From: JANSWP01 sp041941305 | Lineage (GTDB): Bacteria; Bacteroidota; Bacteroidia; Chitinophagales; Saprospiraceae | Assembly: GCA_041941305.1 (NCBI GenBank) | Contig: JBGTQJ010000099.1 | Span: forward strand, 1 to 20,862 | DNA length: 20,862 nucleotides | Direction: 5' to 3' | Shown here: piece by piece, positions 7,392 to 16,176 of the stretch | Numbering within the stretch: the first letter of the stretch is position 1 | Layout of the letters: each line of letters starts with the position of its first letter | Position numbers and translations under genes: made by a program | The notes under the pieces: generated by a model | What the model was told of the DNA's origin: nothing | The model's input: only the letters and a program-made list of their open reading frames with translations | Databases searched by the model: none

Positions 7392-8981
7392 TCACTTCAT
7401 CCACCAAACCTTTATGCGGTGGCTGTCTTCCCCCATTTTGGCTGCTTGTGCAGACCAATTGTCAGGATTGTTAGAAACTTCCGAAGGCGGATATGCAAAG
7501 CGGTAATGCTCCGGATAATCACCTTCCAGAGGTGTCATTTGCGTTCTCCTTTGCAAAGCATATGCCTCCCAGGGTTGCCTGAAAGCATCTAGCCATCGTT
7601 GGGTGTAAATATATTCCAGTTTTTTATTTGTAGTAAAAATTGTCAAATTCGGATGGTTTGCGATTGCGAAGAGCTCGCCAGAGGATAAAATAGGTGGTTT
7701 ATTTTCCCAAATATGAGATCCTGTCATTACATTTTGCCAGAAATTTAAGGAAGCAACGACTCCAATATAATATTCCTCATCTCCTTCTTCAGGATCCATA
7801 GCGACTCCTAATCCTCGATGGTAAATTTCCGCCTTCATAAAATGTATTTCTGCCGCGGTTATTAGGATTTCCGGTACGTCGAAATCGTCTCGAATGAGGT
7901 AATAATTAAAAGGAGAATAGATATTGGCGGCTCCCTTTACGGCATAATTATTATCCCGATGTTGACCATATGGTACGCCACCTGACCCAACGGTTCCTAC
8001 TGGTGGAATTTGTGGATATGCTACCCAATCCCCTACATTATTTGGTTCAAAGAATATTTTTGCTCTTGGATCATAAATGCCACTTCCATCGGCATTGTCA
8101 TTTTCGGAAAGTAGTCCCCAGATGTTAGAGCCCATTCGGAGTTTGTTGTGCTCCCGAAAAGACCAATTTACAGAGAGGTTTCTCCATTTTTGATCTCTTG
8201 GATTCATCACCACATCTTCACCATCTTCAATCAGGGGCAATTCATTTTCAATTATTTCTGAAATATGCGGTATGGCAAAATTAGGGTCTTTTTCAACCAT
8301 TCTCAAAGCGTGGCGCAACCGAAGTGAATTGGCGAATTTTATCCATAGATTTAAATCTTGTGGAGAAAACAAGTTGTCAAAATCTCCATAACTTAAATAG
8401 GCTTCTCCATTTGCTGTCTCTGCCAATAAATTTATGTTTTCTGATGCCCATTTTAATTCGTCAATTAAGAATTTATAAATACTTTCCTGGGAATCAAATT
8501 CTGGACGCACCAAACCTATATCTTCAAAGCCTTTGCCAGCGTTAAAAAATGGAATATCACCAAATAGATCTGTTGTTCTAAATGTCTTATATGCAAGCAA
8601 TATTTTCAACTTGGCTTGCACATTATTCAATAGCTCTGGCTCTCCCTCAAAAGCATCAAATCGTCTTTCTAATTCTCGAATAATTCCCAAAGTCCGGTAG
8701 TAATTTCCCCAATGGTCCTCCGTACCTATGGTAATATTTTGGAAGGCTGCCGAAGTCAAAGCTGCTAATTGAGTGACACCATACAAAGTTTCATTGTGCA
8801 AATAAAATTGTTCACTCCAACCAAGCCGTAAAGAACTGACAACGCTGTTGAATAAGGGACCAATATCAGTTTCCGTAGGGGAAAATGGATTCTTATTCAA
8901 CTCTTCAAATCCCTTTGTGCAGGAGTTTTGAACCAGAGGAATACAAAAAATAAGGAGAATTAAAAGATTTCGTTTTTTCAT
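7392..8981 (-). CDS. SusD/RagB-like outer-membrane lipoprotein
   Basis: 529 residues. The N-terminus is a lipoprotein-type signal: basic start, hydrophobic stretch, then Cys21 in NSCTKGFEELNKNPF, the usual beginning of SusD-like proteins (compare C..DFL..N.NP). The pattern fits the SusD-like_2 branch. Typical features are FEELNKNPFSPTETD, LAYKTFRTTDLFGDIPF (about 130-146, equivalent to the conserved DLFGDVPY region), LWIKFANSLRLRHALRM (about 212-228) and the C-terminal QRWLDAFRQPWEAYALQRRT (about 463-482). The protein would sit on the cell surface and cap the SusC channel, binding oligosaccharide or glycopeptide. It starts 36 bases after susC, so the two are one operon. The substrate cannot be read from sequence; the PNGase F-like neighbours suggest glycoprotein glycans. 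Confidence 0.92.
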   Translation of the reverse strand: MKKRNLLILLIFCIPLVQNSCTKGFEELNKNPFSPTETDIGPLFNSVVSSLRLGWSEQFYLHNETLYGVTQLAALTSAAFQNITIGTEDHWGNYYRTLGIIRELERRFDAFEGEPELLNNVQAKLKILLAYKTFRTTDLFGDIPFFNAGKGFEDIGLVRPEFDSQESIYKFLIDELKWASENINLLAETANGEAYLSYGDFDNLFSPQDLNLWIKFANSLRLRHALRMVEKDPNFAIPHISEIIENELPLIEDGEDVVMNPRDQKWRNLSVNWSFREHNKLRMGSNIWGLLSENDNADGSGIYDPRAKIFFEPNNVGDWVAYPQIPPVGTVGSGGVPYGQHRDNNYAVKGAANIYSPFNYYLIRDDFDVPEILITAAEIHFMKAEIYHRGLGVAMDPEEGDEEYYIGVVASLNFWQNVMTGSHIWENKPPILSSGELFAIANHPNLTIFTTNKKLEYIYTQRWLDAFRQPWEAYALQRRTQMTPLEGDYPEHYRFAYPPSEVSNNPDNWSAQAAKMGEDSHRIKVWWMK

Positions 8982-9017
8982 TATAGTTGGCTCTTAATCA
9001 GAGTGTTAATAAGTATT

Positions 9018-12000
9018 TTAAAAAGAAGCATTCAAACCAAAACTAAATGATCGCATGCTTGGAAAGGATGCCCATTCCAAACCCTGAGCATTTCCAGTCC
9101 CATTTCCACCTTCGGGATTCACGCGGTCGGGCAGGGTAGTGTAGAGGTAAAACAAATCCCTGCCGACGAGCGAAATGCTCAATTTTTGAAAGATCCTATT
9201 TCCTATTAGTTTTTGCGGCAACTGATAAGTCAAAGCAACCTCACGTAATTTTATCCATGTATTTTCCCTGATTCCAGGGGTGGTCAAAAAATGACCCCAG
9301 CCACCTGTGTTTCCAACATGTTTAAAATAATAGTGAACAACTTTATCATTTGGAGTGCCATCGGCATAAACGCCAGGCAATATCACTCCAACATTCCTGA
9401 TATTTCCATCTGGGTCCGTATAGGGTAGTCCGCCTCCCAATCTTTCCTTTAATGTTTCAGGGCTTTGCCCCGTTTGCAAGCCGATTACATAAGAGCCTGC
9501 ATACATATCTCCTCCCCATTTTGTGTCAACTAAAGTGCTTAAGGTCAAGCCTTTGTATCCAAGTCTCATTGTCCAACCTCCAATAAAATCAGGAGCTGCA
9601 TTCCCAACAGGAACCCGATGATCTGTAAATAAGTAGTGAGTTCCCTCATCATTCAGAATAGGTTGTCCATTGTCGTGATAGATATAATCATATCCAATTA
9701 TGGTCCCATAATTCTGTCCAGCTTCTACCGAAATTGCCGGACCATTTAGCCCCCAGATGCTGGCTAGTTCAATTTTTGTAGCTCCTTCTCCAAGGCTTAC
9801 CAGGTAGTTGTTGTTCCTGCTAAAATTAAATTCCGTTTCCCAAAAGAAATTTCTTCGCTGTACTAGCGTCAACCCCAATGTAGCTTCTATTCCCTTGTTT
9901 TCTAGCTCTCCAGTATTAATTCTAACAGCAGTTGCACCAGAAGAAACTGGTACGGGAGAATCTATAATTTGACTAAAGGATGAGATATAATAATAGGTGA
10001 AATCGAAATTGATTTTGTCATTGAATAAGCCAATCGTTGCTCCAAATTCATAAGAGTTGGCTAATTGGGGAGTCAATTCCAAAGGGGGAATAATCCCGGG
10101 TAGACTGGCTGTTTGATTTCCGCCAAAATTACCCGTTGAATAGACAAAATCCAGTTGAAAGGGTCCGGTATCGGTTGCCGTTCTGGCAGCAGCTGCCCTA
10201 AACTTTAGAAAGCTTATCCAGTCCTGCTTTAAATCGAAAGCTTCAGTTGCAATAAAACTCAGAGATGCTCCAGGATAAAAATAGGAGTTGGCGTTTGAAG
10301 GAAGCGCTGAAGACCAGTCATTTCTACCCGTTAATTCCAAAAAGAGAAAATCTCCATAATGGATATTCACAAATCCATATAGAGAATTAATCCTTTTATT
10401 CCAACGACTTTCTCCAGGGAAATTTGTGGCTGGAATTGGTACTGTAATCGTATCACCAACTATTACTTGAAGGGTATCGCCAGGCAATCCTCCAATAACT
10501 GTGGTCACCCCGGTACCTTCAAAATTATTGAAATTGTAAAGGTGGGGATTGATCCAATTGCCACTGTTTCCTCTGATGCCGTATAAATTGCGCTCCCATT
10601 GATTGCCTCCAAAAGAAACGGAAACATTTAGTGGTTGGTCAAATAAATTGTCCTTGTGGGCTGTAAACAAAAAATCGTTGTTTTGAACCAATTCTCTGGA
10701 CAATTCATTGGAATATCCACCACCTGCAATTCCTACTGAGTTGTGAGGGGAACTTCTGGACTCAAATTGGTTCAAAGTAAAATCTAAACCAAGTCTTCCA
10801 GTAGCCGTGAGCCAGGGAGTGATATTGTAGGCGAGAGCGATGGAACCCAATAGTTTATTGCGATCCTGCTCTGTATTATTTTTATAGGTATTCCACCAAA
10901 GGTAAGGTGGTGAGAAAGTAAATGGGTAACTAAAGTCCTGGTATTCAAAACGAGAACCATCTGGTTGAATCGCAAAGTCTTTTTCCAGTCCTTTATAACT
11001 TCTGGGCCAGCTGTACAAAATCCCTTTACCAAAAGACGTTTCATTATTGTCGCCAAGTGTAGGACTATTCAAGCGCTGGTAATTGATATAATTTAAAGCA
11101 ATATCTGCTGTAATCTTATCAGAAATATTCAGGTTCGAGCCCAGGTTTACGGTGGTTTGTTCAAAATTGCTGTTAGGTACTACGGCTTCATGATCAGTTC
11201 TGGTTATTGATACCCTCATCGTTCCCCTTTCACCCCCACCTGAAAAAGCCAGGTTGTGTGTTGTTGTACTTCCGTTGCTAAAAAATTGCCTCAGGTTATC
11301 CGGCTGGGGGTCAAAAGGACGCATTTCATTATCCCACCATTTTATCATTTGTCCTTCCATTCTTGGTCCCCAGGAAACCCCTGTGCTATAAAATCCAAAT
11401 AATTCAGTTGTTGGTTTGCCAAAAGGACCATTTAAGGAGTGATTGTCAGTAGGGTAAATGAAATTTCCGTCTGAATCCGTTTCAAATGTTGGTTCCAGCA
11501 GACTGATTGGTCCACCAGCCCCAAAAATATTTTGGACATCCCGATAGCGATATGGCTGAATTACCTTATGTATTACGGAATATTCAACTCCCAGACCTGG
11601 TTTTTTTGTGCCTCTTTTAGTTTTGATAATTACAACCCCATTTGCTCCTCTTGAACCATATAATGCAGCAGCAGTTGGACCTTTCAAAATATTAACAGAC
11701 TCAATGTCTGCTGGATTGATATTGTTGATGGCAGAACCCCAATCTACGCCTCGCCCTATATCAGTCATGCCAGAATGATTTTCCAGTGGTACTCCATCAA
11801 CGACAATCAAGGGTTGGTTCTCAGCAGAAATATTGTTGTTCCCACGAATAACAATTCTGGTTGTTCCTCCATCCACCCCATTTGCCGAGGTAATGCGAAC
11901 TCCAGAAGATTTTCCACTTAATGCATTCACTAAGTTGGGTGCATTTGACAAGGTGAGTTCCTCTCCATCAAAACTTTGAGTTGAGTAACCCAATTCTCTT

Positions 12001-12362
12001 TTTTGTCTGTCAATCAAAAGAGAAGTCACTACTATTTCGTCTAACTGCTTTGCATCGGTTTGTAAAAAAACATCAATGACTTTTTGCGCACCTACTTCAA
12101 TTTCCTGATTTTCATAGCCTAAAAAACTAAAGATAAGGACTGCTTTCTCAGAAGGCACCTCAAGCTGATATGTTCCATCGATATCCGTAATTGTTCCAGT
12201 TGAAGGATTATCCTTAATAGTAATATTTACGCCAATTAGAGTTTCATCCGATACTGCATCCTGAACAACTCCGGAAACTTGTATTTGGGAAAAGATAGAA
12301 GAATAGACGGTTACATAGAGTAATACAAGCAATATTCTTGTCAGTGAGACTGGGATTCTCAT
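9018..12362 (-). CDS. SusC/RagA-type TonB-dependent outer-membrane transporter
   Basis: 1114 residues, the usual size for SusC. Order: signal peptide (about 1-25, ending FSQ); carboxypeptidase-regulatory-like domain (about 27-102, with SGVVQDAVSDETLIGVNI and DIDGTYQLEVP); TonB-box region (DEIVVT, 108-113); plug domain (about 120-252) with QPLIVVDGVPL and NPADIESVNILKGPTAA, then ALYGSRGANGVVIIKTKRG; 22-strand-type beta barrel to the C-terminal FSFGLNASF, ending in phenylalanine. There is no STN domain before the regulatory-like domain, so it should not signal directly to an anti-sigma factor. It imports substrate across the outer membrane using TonB energy, with the SusD-like lipoprotein as lid. 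It is the first gene of the minus-strand cluster and is divergent from the protease gene. The start ATG at 12362 gives a good signal peptide. Confidence 0.95.
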   Translation of the reverse strand: MRIPVSLTRILLVLLYVTVYSSIFSQIQVSGVVQDAVSDETLIGVNITIKDNPSTGTITDIDGTYQLEVPSEKAVLIFSFLGYENQEIEVGAQKVIDVFLQTDAKQLDEIVVTSLLIDRQKRELGYSTQSFDGEELTLSNAPNLVNALSGKSSGVRITSANGVDGGTTRIVIRGNNNISAENQPLIVVDGVPLENHSGMTDIGRGVDWGSAINNINPADIESVNILKGPTAAALYGSRGANGVVIIKTKRGTKKPGLGVEYSVIHKVIQPYRYRDVQNIFGAGGPISLLEPTFETDSDGNFIYPTDNHSLNGPFGKPTTELFGFYSTGVSWGPRMEGQMIKWWDNEMRPFDPQPDNLRQFFSNGSTTTHNLAFSGGGERGTMRVSITRTDHEAVVPNSNFEQTTVNLGSNLNISDKITADIALNYINYQRLNSPTLGDNNETSFGKGILYSWPRSYKGLEKDFAIQPDGSRFEYQDFSYPFTFSPPYLWWNTYKNNTEQDRNKLLGSIALAYNITPWLTATGRLGLDFTLNQFESRSSPHNSVGIAGGGYSNELSRELVQNNDFLFTAHKDNLFDQPLNVSVSFGGNQWERNLYGIRGNSGNWINPHLYNFNNFEGTGVTTVIGGLPGDTLQVIVGDTITVPIPATNFPGESRWNKRINSLYGFVNIHYGDFLFLELTGRNDWSSALPSNANSYFYPGASLSFIATEAFDLKQDWISFLKFRAAAARTATDTGPFQLDFVYSTGNFGGNQTASLPGIIPPLELTPQLANSYEFGATIGLFNDKINFDFTYYYISSFSQIIDSPVPVSSGATAVRINTGELENKGIEATLGLTLVQRRNFFWETEFNFSRNNNYLVSLGEGATKIELASIWGLNGPAISVEAGQNYGTIIGYDYIYHDNGQPILNDEGTHYLFTDHRVPVGNAAPDFIGGWTMRLGYKGLTLSTLVDTKWGGDMYAGSYVIGLQTGQSPETLKERLGGGLPYTDPDGNIRNVGVILPGVYADGTPNDKVVHYYFKHVGNTGGWGHFLTTPGIRENTWIKLREVALTYQLPQKLIGNRIFQKLSISLVGRDLFYLYTTLPDRVNPEGGNGTGNAQGLEWASFPSMRSFSFGLNASF

Positions 12363-12924
12363 AAAAGTTGGTTTTAGAAAAAAAATCGTAGTTCTGTTTT
12401 CTGGTGAAGTTCTATTGGGTTGATTATGAGTGACTTACATAATTGATTCGTTTGGGAAAAATATTTAAAAGTTCATCTATATAAAAAATCATGGGCTAAT
12501 TTACAAAAGCAAAATGGTAAACCAGGGGATTAGCTGCGAGGAAAGTATAAGAATGTCCTTTCTAAAGTAAAAGATTAATTTATTTTTTGAGCCGGCATCA
12601 GTCTTTCTAGTTTGTTCACGAAGCAGAACTGACTTTTTAAGGGATGGTGATTTTAAACATGAACATGAACCAATGAAATTTTTCACAACCAACCCCTAGA
12701 ATATCTTTTTAGCGAAGTTTTCCAATAAGTTTGGAAATTGAATTCCATTTTGGACTGGTTTCGTATAAAAGGCTTGATTTTTGTACAAAAAATAAATCCC
12801 TTTGTTATGATTTTCTCCCTGGTTGTGTACCTTCACATTTTTTATTTTACTATATAAAATTGTCCTCCAAAGCCCCGTCCAAACATCTAATACCTACTCA
12901 AGCGTACACATACAAACTCAACCA
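12363..12924. other. 562-base intergenic region between divergent genes
   Basis: This is the control region between the susC-led cluster (minus) and the protease gene (plus). Short open frames inside it (12501-12692 minus; 12731-12928 plus) lack recognisable protein features and are not called. The sequence is AT-rich. One motif, TAAGTTTG, fits the Bacteroidota -7 promoter consensus for the plus-strand gene and is listed separately. No convincing match to TAnnTTTG was seen on the minus strand upstream of susC, and no RNA element was recognised. Confidence 0.5.
12726..12733 (+). promoter_or_regulatory. Candidate -7 promoter element (TAAGTTTG)
   Basis: TAAGTTTG matches the Bacteroidota -7 consensus TAnnTTTG exactly. 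A -33 TTTG at the expected spacing is not evident: the sequence about 19-23 bases upstream is T-rich without the G. If used, transcription would start near 12740 and leave an untranslated leader of about 185 bases before the protease ATG. Confidence 0.3.
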
Positions 12925-15900
12925 ATGATTACACATCTTTTTCGATGGTCTTTAGCCTTTTTTCTTATTTTTCCAGCCTTTTCAAATGCCCAATCTCTAT
13001 GGCAAGAAAGTTCGTCACCTGAATTGGCTATTCAATCCAGATTACTCGAAGCAATCCCAACTAAATATCGACTACTGAAATTAAATGAAACAGCATTAGA
13101 GGTAATCCTCAAAACCCATACTCCAAATATTTGCATAGATTTCCCCTTGCCTGATGGTGGTTTCGAATGTTTTGAATTTGAAGAATCATCAGTGATGCAC
13201 CCCGATATGGCAGCCAAGTACCCCTATCTAAAAACCTTTATGGGAAAGAGCCTTACCAGTCCAGGCATGACCATGAGATTTGTATGGACCTCAGAAAATT
13301 TTCACGCCATGGCCTTTTCCGATGGCGGAATATTTTTTATCGACAAGGTAAAAGCAGGAACAGAAGATTTCTATATTAGTTATTTTGATAAAGATGTACC
13401 AAGGGAAATTCACACATGTGAAATGCATGAGTTAAATGTCGATGAAGCGTTTAATTACATTGATCATAAAAATAACATTCAAAACACTAATAACTTTGTT
13501 CCCGAAATAGGGTCCTCAATGGCATCTCCCCATGCAGTTGGAACCCAATTAAGAACCTATCGTTTTGCACTTTCCCTGGCAGGTGAGGTTACCGTTTCTT
13601 TAGGGGGATTTTCGAATGCATTGACCTGGGTAACGAATAGGATGAATGATTTGAATTTGTTGTACGAAAAACAATTGTGTGTTCACCTTGATTTAATTGC
13701 CAATAATGATACATTGATTTTTACAGATCCAGCTACAGATCCTTATTCGGGAAATGATTGGTTGGGAGAAGCCAGAACACTAATTCCAGCAATGATGGGG
13801 GCATCCAATTATGATATTGGACATTTGATAAAACCTACTGGTGGAGGAGTTGCCTATGTTGGTGTTGTTTGCAATAATTCATATAAAAGTGGTGGAACCA
13901 GTGGTACTTCATTAAATACACATGCCCATGAAATTGGACATCAGATGTCTGGAAGCCATACTTTCAACAGTTGCGGTCAATACGGAGGTGGTGATTATGA
14001 ACCAGGTAGTGGCAATACTATCTTGAGTTACGACGGTTTATGTGGCTCCGAAAATATGCCTGGAGGTGGTTATTATCAATATCATTCTTCTTCCTTTCAG
14101 GAAATGGTGAATCATTTATTTTTTAGTGGAGGCAGCGGATGTGCAGCTACTTCTGTAACTGGAAATAATCCCCCGGTTGTTACCGTACCCACTGGAGGGT
14201 TCACTATTCCAATATTAACCCCATTTGTTTTGGTTGGATCAGCAAGCGATGACGGAGGAAGTGCTTCACTGACTTATTCATGGGAACAATACGACCACGG
14301 TTCTACTCAGACCCCACCACAAAATCCGTCCGGGAATGCTCCCATATTTCAAACCTTGCCCTTTACAAGTGATTCGGCGAGGACTTTTCCAAAACTTAGC
14401 AAAATCATCAATGGGACTTCAGATATTGGAGAAGTGATGCCTTCCTACACCAGGGATTTAAATTTTAGATTGATGGTGAATGACAATAATCCTGGTATGG
14501 GCGGAGCTGATTATGCTGATCTTTTATTCCATGTAGATGCTGGAGCTGGACCATTTGAGGTAATCATCCCAAATAATAATAGTACCGTTTGGTCTGAAGG
14601 CCAAACGCGGACAGTGACCTGGGATGTATCCAATACTGATGTTGCTCCCGTGAGTTGCGCCAATGTAAATATTTTAATTTCCTACGATGGGGGTTTTACA
14701 TATCCAGATACTTTGGCAAATAATGTAAGCAACGACGGAGCCCATGATATTGTGGTTCCTAATATGGTTGGCACAACCAACAGAATTAGGGTTGAAGCAG
14801 CGGATAACATCTTTTTTGATATTTCAGATGAGAACTTTGAAATCGTATCTGCAAGCACCAATGATTTTTCATTTTCCGTAACTCCATCTAGTCAACCCAT
14901 TTGTTCTGAAACCAATTTTGATTATCAGGTGGTTACCCAGGCTTTGGGTGTTTTTAGCAATACAATAGATTTGACAATTAGCGGTTTGCCATCTGGTGCA
15001 TCTTCTAACTTTCCACTAAACGTAACCGCAACTTCTTCTTCAATCTTGACCATAAGTAATTTGAATTCAGTAGCAGAAGGACATTACACTTTAACTGTTA
15101 CCGCTACTGAATATGGGGGAGGACTAACGCATAATCAAAATATTTCCTTGATTGTACAAGGGACCCCAGAAAGCATTCCAGGCACTTCGATGAATTTTGA
15201 TGGAAGTGGTGATTATATCAGCATTACCCAAATTGGTCAAGAATATCAATTTGGGAAAACCAAAAGCTTCAGTGTAGAATGTTGGATAAAAACCACGACC
15301 ACTTCCAGTGATGATGCCATTATTTCCAATCAGGATTGGGACAATAGTTACAATCCAGGATGGACAATAGCAATCGAATCAGGTCGACTAAGTTTCAACG
15401 TGGCAGATGGCAGTTCAAGAGTTCGAATGAGGACTTCAACTACCAACGAATACAATGATGGAGAATGGCACCACGTTGCCGGTACCTTTGATAGGGATAT
15501 GGGTAAGGCGAGATTGTATATTGATGGAAACCTGGAGTTGGAGAGTGCCCTCAATGGAGTTGGCGATATCAATAATAATTTGATAATAGGAATTGGGGCT
15601 GCAGCTGAAAATGATTGGCAATATTTTGGCGAAATTGATGAAGCCAGAGTATGGCGAAAAGCATTGACCGAAACCGAAATTCGGGAGCAAATGCACTTAA
15701 CCATAGATGTTTGTAATCCTGATTTAATCTCTTGCTGGCAATTTAATGAAGCAAGTGGTGATGTTTTAGATGTTGTAGGGCAATATGATGGAACAGTTAC
15801 GAATGCAACGAGAATTGGTTCTACTGCTCCATTTGGTACTGGGAATGCCGATACTCAAACAGAAATGAATGGGGTAGTGACTTATGCTGACACCAATTAT

Positions 15901-16176
15901 TCCACAGATTATGCCTCTCAGGACGCCGCAACTGTAACTGCGACTAAAATTGATCTTAGTCCATTTGGTATTGCAGGAATTTCACCCACCGATGCGCCAC
16001 TCGATGATCAATATTGGGTTGTTAATAGATATGAAAGGAATGGAAGTTTTAATGCAACAATGACATTTGGAACCAATGAAGATATCACTTCTGGCGATGA
16101 GGCAAATCCAGCTGGATTGCTGCTTTATTATCGTGGGCGCATGGACGAATTTGGCGAATGGTATTGCGGCAAGTGA
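12925..16176 (+). CDS. Reprolysin-like (M12B-type) zinc metalloprotease, N-terminal part of a frameshifted giant protein
   Basis: 1083 residues in this frame. The start ATG at 12925 is chosen because it yields a clean signal peptide (residues 1-22, SNA before QSLW); a TTG at 12823 extends the frame but buries the signal. Order: signal; propeptide-like region (about 23-190); catalytic domain (about 205-410) with HExxHxxxxxH zinc site H335, E336, H339 and H345. The later TILSYDG segment stands where metzincins have the Met-turn, but residue 367 is Leu. Three Ig/PKD-like domains follow (about 413-749), then a LamG domain (about 755-957) with DGEWHHVAGTFDRDMGKARLY, and the start of a YWVVN-type domain. 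The frame stops at 16176 inside that domain. The continuation lies one frame over (see 16067-20779), so this product lacks the T9SS tail and would not be secreted by that route unless the frame is restored. It likely degrades extracellular proteins; divergent from the susC cluster. Confidence 0.88.
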   Translation: MITHLFRWSLAFFLIFPAFSNAQSLWQESSSPELAIQSRLLEAIPTKYRLLKLNETALEVILKTHTPNICIDFPLPDGGFECFEFEESSVMHPDMAAKYPYLKTFMGKSLTSPGMTMRFVWTSENFHAMAFSDGGIFFIDKVKAGTEDFYISYFDKDVPREIHTCEMHELNVDEAFNYIDHKNNIQNTNNFVPEIGSSMASPHAVGTQLRTYRFALSLAGEVTVSLGGFSNALTWVTNRMNDLNLLYEKQLCVHLDLIANNDTLIFTDPATDPYSGNDWLGEARTLIPAMMGASNYDIGHLIKPTGGGVAYVGVVCNNSYKSGGTSGTSLNTHAHEIGHQMSGSHTFNSCGQYGGGDYEPGSGNTILSYDGLCGSENMPGGGYYQYHSSSFQEMVNHLFFSGGSGCAATSVTGNNPPVVTVPTGGFTIPILTPFVLVGSASDDGGSASLTYSWEQYDHGSTQTPPQNPSGNAPIFQTLPFTSDSARTFPKLSKIINGTSDIGEVMPSYTRDLNFRLMVNDNNPGMGGADYADLLFHVDAGAGPFEVIIPNNNSTVWSEGQTRTVTWDVSNTDVAPVSCANVNILISYDGGFTYPDTLANNVSNDGAHDIVVPNMVGTTNRIRVEAADNIFFDISDENFEIVSASTNDFSFSVTPSSQPICSETNFDYQVVTQALGVFSNTIDLTISGLPSGASSNFPLNVTATSSSILTISNLNSVAEGHYTLTVTATEYGGGLTHNQNISLIVQGTPESIPGTSMNFDGSGDYISITQIGQEYQFGKTKSFSVECWIKTTTTSSDDAIISNQDWDNSYNPGWTIAIESGRLSFNVADGSSRVRMRTSTTNEYNDGEWHHVAGTFDRDMGKARLYIDGNLELESALNGVGDINNNLIIGIGAAAENDWQYFGEIDEARVWRKALTETEIREQMHLTIDVCNPDLISCWQFNEASGDVLDVVGQYDGTVTNATRIGSTAPFGTGNADTQTEMNGVVTYADTNYSTDYASQDAATVTATKIDLSPFGIAGISPTDAPLDDQYWVVNRYERNGSFNATMTFGTNEDITSGDEANPAGLLLYYRGRMDEFGEWYCGK

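Noticed and set aside
12823..12924. Extension of the protease frame from a TTG start
   Set aside because: It would place 34 residues before a clean signal peptide (MITHLF...SNA), so the ATG at 12925 is the better start.
12731..12928. 65-residue plus-strand open frame whose TGA overlaps the protease ATG (ATGA)
   Set aside because: It looks like a leader peptide by position, but it has low-complexity composition, no recognisable features and no start-site support; probably chance in AT-rich leader DNA.
16120..16150. Programmed ribosomal frameshifting in the protease gene
   Set aside because: No heptameric slippery site, rare-codon stop context or downstream structure was evident; an indel is the simpler reading.
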